64,000 nucleotides of DNA from NCBI GenBank assembly GCA_037043235.1, contig JAWRVZ010000154.1:292001-356000 (forward strand). The letters run 5' to 3'. The notes under the pieces are model-generated. The model was not told the DNA's origin and made no database searches. It was given only the letters and a program-made list of their open reading frames with translations. Position 1 is the stretch's first letter. Every line of letters starts with the position of its first letter. The position numbers were made by a program, and so were the translations under genes. This stretch comes from Rhodeus uyekii. Taxonomy: Eukaryota; Chordata; Actinopteri; Cypriniformes; Acheilognathidae. Positions 10,073 through 20,699 of this stretch are shown here, piece after piece.

Positions 10073-11479
10073 ATGGAGTCACTCCCGCTCGAGGAAATGG
10101 TGAGGTCGCTTGCAAACCTGCACCATGCACAACATCAGGCCCTCATGGAGATCAGGGAGGAACATCAACAAAAGTTCCAGGCCCTGATGGAGCTCCAGCA
10201 GGAGGATCGCCGGTTGCTGCGGGATGTGCTGAGCACCGGCGCGGCAACCCCCTCATCCGCCAGTCCCTCGCCGCTCCAGGTGCCCTTGCAGAAAATGGGA
10301 CCAGCGGATGACCCTGAGGCGTTCTTGGAGCTTTTTGAACATTCTGCCAGGGCCTGCTGCTGGCCTGAAGGGGAGTGGGCCGTAAGACTGATCCCCTTGC
10401 TATCTGGAGATGCCCAGCTGGCGGCGCAGCAACTTCCGGCCCAGAACTTGCTCTGCTACGCGGACCTGCGGAGGGCCGTCTTACAGCGGGTGGGGCGCAC
10501 CCCCGAACAGCACCGGCAGCGCTTCCGGTCCCTCACTCTCCAGGAGGGGGGGTCCCCCTTTGCCTTTGCTCAACAACTCCGGAGCGCCGGCCGGCAGTGG
10601 CTACTCGCGGAGCCTCGGGACGTCGACGGAGTGATCGACATGGTCGTGTTGGAACAATTCTGTCGGCAACTCCCGAAGCATACCACGGAGTGGGTTCAGT
10701 GCCACCGCCCCGCCACGCTGGAGGAAGCGGTCCAATTGGCTGAGGACCATCTGGCCGCGTATGGGGCTACCAAAACGCCATCTCTTGTTCCCTCTGTTTC
10801 CCCTCCCCTGTCTTCGCCTGCTTCGGCGCCCTCTCTCCCTTTTCCCAGGCCGAGGGAAGGACAACGACCGCAGCCGGCGCCGAGGACCCGGCAAGGGGCC
10901 CGACCCGTGCCCCTCCCGCGGGCGTCAGCCGTGGACTCCGGCCCGGTATCCCGTACTAACCCCCCTCTCTCGTTTCACCTGCAGGAGGCTGTTCCGACCA
11001 CCCCCAGTGCGGAGGGGAGGCCTGGGCCGCTGTGTTGGCGTTGCGGGGAACCAGGGCATTTCCGGGATCAGTGCGTCGCAATGGAGGTGGGCACCCTGAT
11101 CCGGGTCCCCGAGACGCCACCCAGCGCCCCCGGACGAGCCGGGCAGTATTACGTACCAGTAAGTGTCGGGGGAAATACCTATCAGGCTTTGGTGGATACA
11201 GGATGTAACCAAACCTCTATCCACCAACGACTGATTCAGGCCGGGGCATGGGATACGAGCCGTATGGTTAAGGTGAGGTGTGTACACGGGGAGGTGAGGG
11301 AATACCCACTTGTTCCGGTCATAGTTCAATTGGGGAACCAAAAGCATAGAGTGGAGGCAGCGGTTAATTCCCACCTCAGCCACCCTGTAATTTTGGGAAC
11401 CGATTGGCCAGCGTTTCCGCTACTATTAGGGGAACTGTTTAAGGGTGGATCCTGCAAAAACAGTGCGGCATGCCTTTGA
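10073..11479 (+). CDS. gag-pro: Gag-protease polyprotein, Gmr1-like element
   Basis: 468 aa, starting at the first ATG after the primer site. Residues about 8-52 are a Glu/Gln-rich likely coiled coil. Residues about 80-230 are the capsid, whose C-terminal part (about 143-228, with HRQRFRSL, GRQWLLAE, VVLEQFCRQLP and EEAVQLAEDHL) resembles the vertebrate SCAN domain. A Pro/Arg-rich linker follows. A CCHC zinc knuckle uses C321, C324, H329 and C334 to bind RNA. An aspartic protease has its D375-T376-G377 active triad in ALVDTGCNQTS. It forms particles and processes the polyproteins. The frame ends inside the start of pol: the last 50 nt (11430-11479) overlap the pol frame, which lies one base forward, so pol is probably reached by +1 frameshifting. 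Confidence 0.92.
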   Translation: MESLPLEEMVRSLANLHHAQHQALMEIREEHQQKFQALMELQQEDRRLLRDVLSTGAATPSSASPSPLQVPLQKMGPADDPEAFLELFEHSARACCWPEGEWAVRLIPLLSGDAQLAAQQLPAQNLLCYADLRRAVLQRVGRTPEQHRQRFRSLTLQEGGSPFAFAQQLRSAGRQWLLAEPRDVDGVIDMVVLEQFCRQLPKHTTEWVQCHRPATLEEAVQLAEDHLAAYGATKTPSLVPSVSPPLSSPASAPSLPFPRPREGQRPQPAPRTRQGARPVPLPRASAVDSGPVSRTNPPLSFHLQEAVPTTPSAEGRPGPLCWRCGEPGHFRDQCVAMEVGTLIRVPETPPSAPGRAGQYYVPVSVGGNTYQALVDTGCNQTSIHQRLIQAGAWDTSRMVKVRCVHGEVREYPLVPVIVQLGNQKHRVEAAVNSHLSHPVILGTDWPAFPLLLGELFKGGSCKNSAACL

Positions 11480-14195
11480 CCAAGTGCAATCCATTGATGG
11501 TCACCGCGCAGACCCCACGCAGGGCCTCTCCTACCCGTATTTTGCAATAATTCAAGACCGGTTATATCGCGTGACGCAGGACACGCAGACAAAGGAAGAT
11601 ATAACCCAGTTGTTAGTACCGAAGGGCCGTCGGGAAATGTTATTCCAGGCGGCCCACCACAATCCGATGGCCGGGCATTTGGGGCAGGATAAGACACTCA
11701 ACCGTATCATGGCCCGATTTTATTGGCCGGGCATTCGCGGGGACGTCCGCAGGTGGTGTGCGGCCTGCCGCGAATGTCAACTCGTTAATCCCCCGGCCAC
11801 CCCAAAAGCGCCTTTGCGCCCATTGCCGCTTATGGAGGTCCCCTTCGAAAGGATTGGCATGGACCTCATCGGGCCATTAGAGCGGTCAGCACGAGGGCAT
11901 CGCTTTGCATTAGTTCTCGTGGACTATGCAACCCGATACCCGGAAGCAGTGGCGCTGCGCAACATCTCGGCGAAGAGTGTTGCGGACGCCCTCTTCCGCA
12001 TTATCTCCCGGGTGGGGATCCCGAAAGAGATCCTCACCGACCAAGGCACAACGTTTATGTCACGCACACTACGCAAGCTATACGAGTTATTGGGGATTAA
12101 GTCTATTCGCACGAGCGTGTACCATCCGCAAACCGATGGGCTGGTGGAACGATTTAATCGCACCTTAAAGAACATGATTCGTAAGTTTGTTCACGAAGAT
12201 GCAAAAAATTGGGATCGCTGGTTGGAACCTCTGTTGTTTGCAGTGCGCGAGGTCCCCCAAGCCTCCACGGGGTTTTCCCCCTTCGAGCTTCTCTACGGCC
12301 GTCGACCCAGAGGGGTACTAGACATCCTTAGGGAAGTTTGGGAGGAGGGGCCTACAAACGCGAAAAACGAAATTCAGTATGTACTGGACCTGAGAGCAAA
12401 GCTCCACACACTGGGGCGGCTCAAGTTGGAGAATTTGCTCCGGGCCCAGGAACATCAAAGCCAACTCTACAACCGAGGTACCCAGCTACGTGAGTTCACT
12501 CCGGGAGAGAAAGTGCTTCTTCTACTACCCACGTCCGGCTCTAAATTACTCGCCAAGTGGCAAGGACCCTTTGTGGTCACACGGCGGGTGGGGGATGTCG
12601 ACTATGAGGTAGTGCGGCCGGATAGGGCGGGGACGCGTCAAATTTATCACGTCAACCTCCTGAAACCTTGGAGGGAGGTGGGGTCGGTGCAGTTGGCCAC
12701 GACAGTGGGAGAGAGGGACGAGCTGGGGCCGGAACCAACCGTAACACCCAAATCTTTTGTTCCGGTCCCCTGTGGGCCGCACCTCTCGTCTGACCAACTG
12801 GCCGACGTGGAACAGTTACAGCAGGACTTTGCTGACGTGTTCTCCCCTTTACCCGGCCGCACGAATCTCATAGAGCACCACATAGAGACGACCCCCGGGG
12901 TGGTGGTACGGTCACGACCCTATCGGTTACCAGAACACAAGAAAAAAGTAGTTCGGGATGAATTAGAGGCCATGCTAGACATGGGGGTAGTGGAGGAGTC
13001 CCACAGTGACTGGTCCAGCCCGATAGTCTTGGTTCCAAAGGCCGACGGCTCGACCAGATTCTGTGTGGATTACCGTAAGGTGAACGCGGTGTCAAAGTTT
13101 GATGCATATCCCATGCCGCGGGTTGACGAGCTGCTCGACCGGTTAGGCACTGCTCGATTTTATTCGACATTGGATCTAACGAAAGGGTATTGGCAAATCC
13201 CCCTGACACCAATGTCCCGTGAAAAGACTGCGTTTTCCACTCCGTTTGGTTTACACCAATTTGTCACGCTTCCATTCGGGTTGTTCGGGGCCCCCGCTAC
13301 GTTTCAGCGTCTCATGGACCGCGTCCTACGTCCCCATCAGGCGTATGCCGCGGCGTACTTGGATGACATTATCATCTACAGTCATGATTGGCCGCGGCAT
13401 ATGCAGCATCTAAAGGCGGTCCTGAGGTCGTTGCGCGAGGCGGGACTCACGGCCAACCCGAAGAAATGTGCGATTGGGCGGGTGGAAGTACGGTATCTGG
13501 GGTTCCACTTGGGACATGGGCAGGTGCGGCCCCAAATTGAGAAAACCGCAGCTGTTGCGGCCTGCCCGCGTCCCAAGACCAAAAAGGAGGTGAGACAGTT
13601 CTTGGGGCTGGCTGGCTATTATAGGCGGTTCATACCCAGATTTTCGGATGTCACCAGCTCCTTGACTGATCTCACTAAAAAGGGAGCCCCAGATCCGGTC
13701 CAATGGACGGAGCAGTGCCAACAGGCCTTCACCTGTATAAAGGCTGCATTGTGTGGTGGGCCATTGTTACACTCTCCTGACTTTTCTCTCCCTTTTGTCT
13801 TGCAGACAGACGCGTCGGACAGGGGGCTGGGAGCCGTGTTGTCCCAGGTGGTGGAGGGGGAGGAGCGCCCCGTGCTGTACATTAGTCGGAAGCTCTCAAT
13901 GAGGGAGACGAAGTACAGCACGGTTGAGAGGGAGTGCCTGGCCATCAAGTGGGCGGTCCTCACCCTCCGATACTATCTGTTGGGACGGGCTTTCACCCTC
14001 TGTTCGGACCACGCTCCGCTCCAGTGGCTGCACCGCATGAAAGATACCAACGCGCGGATCACCCGGTGGTATTTGGCGTTACAGCCATTTAAGTTTCAGG
14101 TGATCCACAGGCCGGGGGCGCAGATGGCTGTGGCCGACTTCCTCTCCAGAAATGGGGGGGGAGTGGGTGGCAGGCCGGATGGCTCCCCGGCCTGA
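11430..14195 (+). CDS. pol: Pol: integrase, then reverse transcriptase and RNase H
   Basis: The frame is open from 11430 (a TAG precedes it) and has no early ATG. Counting from the GTG at 11445 it gives 916 residues. Integrase comes first: zinc-binding H72/H78 with C105/C108, catalytic core D140, D199 and E235 (D,D-35-E), and a GPF motif at about 374-376. Reverse transcriptase follows from about 500: FCVDYRKVN, STLDLTKGYWQIPL (motif A), FVTLPFGLFGAPATF (motif B), and YLDD with D640 and D641. RNase H: TDASDRGLG (D789), ERECLAI (E830), SDHAPLQW (D855), VADFLSR (D898). All catalytic residues are present. The protein copies the RNA and inserts the DNA. Gene order IN-RT-RH is diagnostic of Gmr1-like elements. 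It is probably made as a Gag-Pro-Pol fusion through a +1 shift in 11430-11479. Confidence 0.93.
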   Translation, partial: GNCLRVDPAKTVRHAFDQVQSIDGHRADPTQGLSYPYFAIIQDRLYRVTQDTQTKEDITQLLVPKGRREMLFQAAHHNPMAGHLGQDKTLNRIMARFYWPGIRGDVRRWCAACRECQLVNPPATPKAPLRPLPLMEVPFERIGMDLIGPLERSARGHRFALVLVDYATRYPEAVALRNISAKSVADALFRIISRVGIPKEILTDQGTTFMSRTLRKLYELLGIKSIRTSVYHPQTDGLVERFNRTLKNMIRKFVHEDAKNWDRWLEPLLFAVREVPQASTGFSPFELLYGRRPRGVLDILREVWEEGPTNAKNEIQYVLDLRAKLHTLGRLKLENLLRAQEHQSQLYNRGTQLREFTPGEKVLLLLPTSGSKLLAKWQGPFVVTRRVGDVDYEVVRPDRAGTRQIYHVNLLKPWREVGSVQLATTVGERDELGPEPTVTPKSFVPVPCGPHLSSDQLADVEQLQQDFADVFSPLPGRTNLIEHHIETTPGVVVRSRPYRLPEHKKKVVRDELEAMLDMGVVEESHSDWSSPIVLVPKADGSTRFCVDYRKVNAVSKFDAYPMPRVDELLDRLGTARFYSTLDLTKGYWQIPLTPMSREKTAFSTPFGLHQFVTLPFGLFGAPATFQRLMDRVLRPHQAYAAAYLDDIIIYSHDWPRHMQHLKAVLRSLREAGLTANPKKCAIGRVEVRYLGFHLGHGQVRPQIEKTAAVAACPRPKTKKEVRQFLGLAGYYRRFIPRFSDVTSSLTDLTKKGAPDPVQWTEQCQQAFTCIKAALCGGPLLHSPDFSLPFVLQTDASDRGLGAVLSQVVEGEERPVLYISRKLSMRETKYSTVERECLAIKWAVLTLRYYLLGRAFTLCSDHAPLQWLHRMKDTNARITRWYLALQPFKFQVIHRPGAQMAVADFLSRNGGGVGGRPDGSPA

Positions 14196-14247
14196 GTCGG
14201 GCGGTGGAGGTATGTGGCAGCCGGGGCGTGGTCTAGAGGCTGCTGCA

Positions 14248-14270
14248 GGCGGAGGAGGAGTCTTGGGAGG
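14248..14270 (+). promoter_or_regulatory. Polypurine tract of the Gmr1-like element
   Basis: A G/A-rich run (GGAGGAGGAG, TCTT, GGGAGG) lies immediately before the 3' LTR, the expected primer for plus-strand DNA synthesis. Confidence 0.7.
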
Positions 14271-14539
14271 GCTAATGGTAAAGGAACACGCCTCCATTAA
14301 CGAGTACTAACAGGTGTGATCATTTTGCAGTGACACGAGAGACGGGATAAATAGCCGCGCCCAGAGAGAGAAAGGGAGTGCGGAGACAGCATCCGAGAGA
14401 AACCTGCTGCAAGCCTTCGTTTCAGTTTTGATGCTACAAGTTTGAGTTTGAGTTTGAGTTTATTGTTTTGGCAAATAAAACGCCCAAAACTGCACTACCG
14501 CCTCTGAGTTTCTGTTTGGACGACTGAAAAGCCGTCACA
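14270..14539 (+). repeat. 3' LTR of the Gmr1-like element
   Basis: Base-for-base copy of the 5' LTR, ending TCACA. Its AATAAA supplies the transcript 3' end. Confidence 0.9.
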
Positions 14540-17500
14540 ATAGATTATTGAACATAATGAACAATTTCATTTATAATTTTGTATTTTCATTTGAAAGTTT
14601 TAGTAATTTGTTACTGTTTCAGTTTGAGTTTTATCTGTTTTAGTACATCAAGTTAAACTAAGTGAAAATGAGAAACATTTTTCTGCTTCAGTTAACACGG
14701 TTTCAAATTATATTAAACATTTCAGCTGAACATCTAAGGCCGTCAGGAGCTTCACTGAGTGGATCCTAAATTTAGAATACTTTAATAACTTTGAATGCAA
14801 ACATACTTTCATACTCACACATGGTTCCTACACATAACACTGTCTTTTCCATTTAATTAAGGAACATAATAAGCCAATGCCATTTTTGTTTTATCACCAC
14901 AGAAAACAAAACCGTCTATTATAAGTTTTGACAACCTCTTGGGGCCAGTTTTGATAATGTAATTCAGTTGCAGAATCAAAGTCGCCTGTTAAAATGCCCA
15001 CCCTGAGAATATGAGGTTGCCTAGTCCCATTGTGTGTGTTACTACTCAGGCGAACATTAACTGTTCACTGATGGCAGAAAATTGAGCGTACACCGAGCTC
15101 AGTTCCACGCCTCTAGGGCCCCAGATCACTAATCATTTGATGCTGAAAGCAGCCGCTCCCTCTGCCGCAGGAACGAAGGGTCAAACGCATGTTAGAAGCG
15201 AGCTGCTTTTCACGCAGGACACGTCTCTCCCCACGTGCCTCTGAAGCAGCAGGGGACCCCATCAAGAGCGGGAAGAGAGCAGTAGAGGAGAGGAATGAAA
15301 TAATTTCATCTCCTGCACTGTAATGCTCCCTCTTAAATCAGCCTGTGAGGAGTGTGTGCCAAGACTCGGGGAACGGGAGGGAGGCAAGAAACGCTGGAAA
15401 GAGAGACAACGGTAATACCGGCCCTGCTTTGATGAAAGATCGCAGGCAGTGGACACACAGAAACAGATCTATAAACAAGTGGATGATGGAAATAGGGAGC
15501 GGGAGGGAAGGGATGGAGAGACAGCTAGAGGAAGAGATTAGGAATGAGATTGGAGGGAGATTTTGTTCGGCGTATTTTTTTCTGGAAGAACATTCTCATT
15601 TACATTTATTCATTCATCTGATGCTTTTATCCAGGCGATAACAAATGAGGGACATCATGAGCAATTTGTCAAAGGATCTCAAATGATGTAATTGCGTTTG
15701 ATATCATTCTTCAGAGGAAATGACATTTTAAACATTTTGGGAATAAAACGGCTATGGTTCATTTCATTGCTAACATTTTATGTATTCTAAATAAGCACAA
15801 GTTTTTTTTTCATAATTTGACCATTACAGCTTGACTGGAAATGGCAGAAATAAAAACGTTAGTTTTATTCGTTGTCAAATTTCATCTCTAGCTATTTAAT
15901 GACATTGTTGCGTACTTGGAAATACTACTAATAAAGTCTAATAGGAAAAAGATCAAATCTGCCTCTATTGACCAAAATCTAACAAAACTCCTGGGATAAA
16001 AAACTGCCTGAAGTTCGAGAAACACCCACAGCACAAGCTTGCATGTTTAACTTTGGACACTAACTAGAAAGTCTCTCTGAAGGCCTATCCTGAAAAAAAC
16101 GTAAAATATTGCAATCCACAATATTATATCGCAATCACTTTCAGAAACTAGGGCTGATTTTTTAATTGTCTGGATACTGAATTCTTTCAGGGATCTGAAC
16201 CTTTTCCAGGAAACTGGCATTGGACTCAGCATGCATTTTTTGTTGTGTTCTGATGCGGAAAATAGTGAATATTTAATACTTTCCTGTCATACTGTGACCA
16301 ATATGAGATTACCTATGTGAACAAGAGATAGCCCACACATCTTGATGCAGTTTGGCACAAGTACATAACTTTAAAAAACAGACATGGTCAGATGCATCTG
16401 CCCTTCTTTCGAGGGTCTGATTCCATTGGCCCGCATGAGCTGAAAGTGGGTCACTGAGAACTGGGAGAAGGTGCTGGCATGTTGCTCACTTGGACCCAAA
16501 TGAGCTGTAAAATGGCAGTAAATGGGCTTGAGAGAGGGAGTGGGAAACTGGAGCCTCTCTACATGCACCAACCTACAAACAAGACAGAGAAACAGACAGC
16601 AAGAGAGAGATGGAAAGCTCTACCAGCACCCCAGCAGGGTCTCTGCAGCCATTCCTAATCTGGCTCTTTTATCCGGTCCCTGTGGTCAATGCCATCTGTG
16701 TGGAGTCCCAAGTCAACTTCCTCCAGACCAACACACATATTTTGAGGGGCAAAATATCCTCTCAGCCTGCAGAGCTCTGCTTTCGTGGAGAGCTTTTGGA
16801 ACTAGCTTCTCAGTTAAAAGGAAATAGATGGCTCAGTGAGTTTGAAGGGCTGACAGACTCTGACTAGTTATCTGCCACATCAACGCGCTAATGCACAGCC
16901 TCTTCCACTTAACTTAAGATTTCGAGATGTTGAGGGCTGTGTGAGAAAAATTCAACAACTCAACTTGGAAATGCAAAGATCATGCTGTAGATGGACTCCT
17001 GTGCTCTGGCGCTAATCCATTAAACCCCAACGATGCATTTCAACAGCTTGTTTGGATTCATTTCCACTCTGATCAATCAATAACCAGTGACCTACATAAT
17101 CAATAATCTCTCACTTGTGGTACATACAAAAACAGACAAGTTTGAAACTAAGGCTTTAAACTCAACACAGTTTTGTGACAGTTTTGTGCAATAGTAACAA
17201 ACAGATCGTCTAACCAAGATAATAGAAGCAAGACTGAACGGTACAGTGTATAAAAGATAACGGCAGAAAAGTGCTGACTGGTCGAGACTCTGCTGTAATA
17301 ATATGATTTTTAAAAATGTACACTAAGCAGTAAATGATAACATACACTTCAGAGTTCAAAATAGTATAATGTGCATTAATGTAGAATATACTGTTCATTA
17401 CAACATTTCATGCACATTAAATGTACACTGAATTCTATATTAACGCACACTAATGTGCATTTAATTCCAAATTCTATATTGTTGGACATTTTTATATTAA

Positions 17501-17633
17501 TGCAAATACCATTTGCATGAATATTCAATAACGACACATTAATGTCCATTGAAACGCACATGAATGCAATTGATCTACATTAATGCAACGCAAATTAAAG
17601 TGCATAAAATTAAATTTAATGTGCATTAATAAC
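14540..17633. other. 3.1 kb without a recognisable gene
   Basis: Small open frames (for example 15345-15641, 16522-16867) lack known domains. A partial SINE core ('TTTATCCAGGCGATAACA') lies at 15600-15650. An AT-rich block with repeated 'AATGTGCATTAAT'/'TAATGCA' phrases spans 17360-17630 and directly precedes a solo LTR. Confidence 0.4.
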
Positions 17634-18001
17634 TGTCACGGACTCAGCCACGCCCCCTGCACCAGACTCCAACGCTCCGCCCACTCGTTCCCAATCACCT
17701 GAATAGTGAGCACCTGTTTCCCATCACTGAAGCCCTTTATCACCAGCCCTCACCCCACACTCAGTGTCTGGTCACAGCTCTTGCTACACAGACTGCATCT
17801 CGACTCTGCGCTACACCCGGCTTCATTGAGATTGGTTCCCCGTATTCTAAGACTCCAAGACATTCTTCGTGTTCTCCACTCCAGCTAAGCCTCTCACCAT
17901 TCCCTGTGTTTTCACCTGTCCACCAGTTCACTGTTTCGTGTCCTGACTTCAATAAATCTGTATTGAGTACTAACTTCTGTGTCCTTGAGTCCATCATGAC
18001 C
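17634..18001 (+). repeat. Solo LTR, 368 bp, TSD ATAAC
   Basis: It begins TGTCACGGACTC and ends ...ATCATGACC, near-mirror ends with the final A of TGACA changed to C. ATAAC is present directly on both sides (17629-17633 and 18002-18006). AATAAA lies at about 17951. No internal retroelement sequence is attached, so this is the product of LTR-LTR recombination. Confidence 0.82.
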
Positions 18002-18175
18002 ATAACGTAGTGTGAACTCGTATAGAATTACATGTACATTTGTGTTAATATAGATTTTTGTGCCCATTAACATAAAATGTTCATTCTAAATTACATAATT
18101 AAAAATAACATTCAAATCTATATTAATTTTGAAATTCAATGTACTAATTTATTTTGTGTGTTAGTATTATAGTTT

Positions 18176-18308
18176 TCCTGGCGCTAAAACAGTTGAGCGT
18201 CATGGCAACGCCAAAGGTCATGTGTTCGATTCCCAGAGAAAGCAAGAACTGATTAGAATATCAATGGGTATCTTTGGATAAAAGTGTCTGCCAAACGCAT
18301 AAATGTAA
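18176..18308 (+). repeat. tRNA-derived SINE, plus orientation
   Basis: A tRNA-like head includes 'GTTGAGCGTCATGGCAACGCC' and the B-box-like GTTCGATTCCC. It is followed by the tail 'TTTGGATAAAAGTGTCTGCCAAA', which is the complement of the teleost core seen at 19.4 and 36.9 kb. Its internal pol III promoter is degenerate. Confidence 0.7.
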
Positions 18309-19370
18309 CTGTAGTATTAGTGCTAATGTGTTAATATACTGTAGGAAAACAGAATTTAAAAAGTACCTTTCATTTGTATTGTCGAAAAAAGGAATATTAA
18401 GCAACTGAACACAGAAAATAGGCCATATGTACACATGTGCAGAATGGGTTGCGGGGAGGAGGAAAGCGAGGAGGAAGGGGTGGGCTATCAGTTCTTGAAG
18501 CATCTCTTGCCACCACAGCTCATTCGCTCAGCACACCTCATTACCAGCCAACATCGACTCGAGCTGATTGGCTGACACCAATCAGATGGTGAAATGAGTA
18601 GCTGAAGAGAAAAAAGGATGATTATTCCACTCCATCTTATTCCCATTCCTGATGCAATGAAAAATTTACTCCCCCTGTATGGCGCCCTGTAAAAACTGCA
18701 GATGGTGTGCACACAAAAGGGAGTGCATGAGTGCCATTACCTCAACTTAATCTGGGTTATTTTCTCTGCTTCCGTTCAGCCTCTCCCACCTGCAGGAAAA
18801 ACACCAAATCAGGCCCATCTAAAATATGAACAGATGGAAATTCATATGGATTAGCTTGAGCTTCCTGGAGGGGCTGAAATCCTCATATGAGATTTGGCTA
18901 ATGCATCATCAGCATCATCAAAGCCTCACTGATGAAGTCTTCAGGGGCTGGAGGACAAACGGCCCTTGACCTGCCACTAATGGATGTAAAATTCAGTGAA
19001 ACAACAATTACAGCCTGAGCTTTACCATGACAACCGGTACCATGATGACATTAGTGCTATTACTAGGAAATGACATCTATATTAGCGGTAGAACTTTATT
19101 TGCACAGTCCTCTACCCCATTCTAAATGACATCAGGAAAGGTTTAGAAGGTTCAATATGCTACTAACAGAAACAATGTAGTTTTGGATAATCCTCTCTTT
19201 CATAACTCTTATTTTATTTAGCATTTTTGTGAATCCCTGTGATGGTTTCTGCTCCCCTTTTACGGATTACGGATCTCCATTTAGAAACACATATCAATAT
19301 TTTAGAATGACTGCCAGTAATCTTATTTTATAGTGCTATGTTATAGCGTATTGCTGTTTCAAGTAAAGTT
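18309..19370. other. Non-coding stretch, possible conserved element 18.83-19.05 kb
   Basis: No gene is seen. 18830-19050 has balanced composition and few homopolymers, as conserved non-coding elements often do, but only alignment could show this. Confidence 0.25.
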
Positions 19371-19500
19371 ACATGCATTTAGCAGATGGTTTTATCCAAA
19401 GCGACTTACATTGCATTCAAGGATCACATTGACAATCAGATCGATTGTCCCATGACCTTGGTGTTGCAAACACCAATGCTCTACTGATTGAACTTCAGGA
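19371..19500 (-). repeat. tRNA-derived SINE, minus orientation
   Basis: 'TTTTATCCAAAGCGACTTACATTGCATTC' is followed by 'CCATGACCTTGGTGTTGCAAACACCAATGCTCTACTGATTGA'. The latter is the reverse complement of a tRNA-like A-box/B-box head (TCAAT.AGTAGAGCAT). Confidence 0.75.
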
Positions 19501-19557
19501 AACTCTATTGATTGACTCCAGTAATGACAGCAATGACAGACCTGTGCGGTTCCATGA

Positions 19558-19589
19558 ATGTGATGATGATGATGATGATGATGATGATG
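19558..19589 (+). repeat. (GAT)n microsatellite
   Basis: About ten GAT units. It creates a poly-Met open frame that is not a gene. Confidence 0.9.
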
Positions 19590-20690
19590 GTGTTACTGCA
19601 CTGGTATAATGAGGATTTTAAATCAGATCGGGAAGTACTGGATCATCAACATTTGCTTCTGAGAGACGAGAGGCTCCCACTCCACTCATGCTCTCATTGG
19701 TCGATCTCGCGCCAGGAACCAATCACGTGTCTTGTCTGAGTGCCCGTGGGCGTGTTCAAAGCCTCTGAGAGAGAGTTTCTCTCTTTGTCTGGCATCCTGG
19801 GAAACCGTTTCTCTCGCATCCCGATGAAGCAATGCTGCTTTCCGCAATACGGGTGCCGATATGGCGGTATTGTTTTATTTTTATTTTTCAATGAATATTT
19901 TTGAAAAATCTGCGATGCACTGAGGGCTTACTGTATCACATTTTACTGTATTTTTGGTCAAATAAATGACTAAATGTCTTAGTGAGCATTTGAAACAAAA
20001 CAAACTGGCCCCAACTTTTTGAATAGCATTTGATATGTAATAATGACAGATTGCACTAGTTTTAGTGCTGATATTCTGATTCTGCTTTCCTCTTTCTTTC
20101 TTTTCAAATCGTCACAAAAAAACAAACACTAAATTTTCGATCTATAAAAATACGCCCATTCAAAAGAACACACACTGATATCAGGTTTTCGACACAGGAA
20201 CAAAGAGGGAAACATTTTAGACTGAAACGCAAGAAGGCTATTCTCGCAGATGATTGCAATCATACACTTAATACTCACTCCATGGGCTAAAACCAAAGCC
20301 CATCGTCCAACAGTCACCTGCTTTCTCACCTCTTTTTGATTGAACATTCTCAGAAAGTGCTGCTTTACTACTTGAAAGACAGATAGTGATAGAAAGGGAG
20401 TAATAGAACGAGACGGGAACAGAAGAAAAAAGGCAAAAGAGAACGGAAAGAAGAGAATAAAAGTCTTGGCTGCTGCGCACCGTGAGGCTTATCAGAGGGC
20501 AAATAACACAGGAAAGCGTTAGCGCCCAGCGCTCTCATTCACACAGTTCCCTTCCCTCACTCTCTCCACCCCTATTATCTTGTTCATCTCACACTAATGC
20601 CTCTCCCACGTTCCAACAAGAACCCTCACTGAGATGCTGAGCCTTCAAAGGATTATTAGAATTCATTTTGTTGACGGTAGGTGAGAGACT
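19590..20690. other. 1.1 kb without a recognisable gene
   Basis: No protein-like frame or transposon end is visible. Confidence 0.4.
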
Positions 20691-20699
20691 TTTAGAGCA

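Larger units (their letters stand above)
9756..14539 (+). mobile_element. Complete Gmr1-like Ty3/gypsy retrotransposon, integrase before RT
   Basis: Order read from the sequence: LTR (9756-10025), primer site, gag-protease (10073-11479), integrase-RT-RNase H (11430-14195), purine tract, LTR (14270-14539). The LTRs are 270 bp and identical at every base I compared. All catalytic motifs are present and both ORFs are uninterrupted. Integrase upstream of RT is the Ty1/copia-like order found only in the Gmr1-like group of deuterostome Ty3/gypsy elements. The identical LTRs and open frames imply a very recent insertion. Two oddities are that the outer flanks show no convincing target-site duplication (TGATT left, ATAGA right) and that the LTR does not begin with TG. 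Confidence 0.93.

Noticed and set aside
11455..11461. CAAAAAC as a -1 slippery site between gag-pro and pol
   Set aside because: It is not a canonical XXXYYYZ heptamer, and the pol frame needs a +1 and not a -1 shift.
10601..13963. Several antisense and out-of-frame open frames across the Gmr1-like element
   Set aside because: They are shadows of the GC-rich gag and pol genes and have no motifs.
19512..19739. Short open frame with poly-Met
   Set aside because: It results from the (GAT)n microsatellite.
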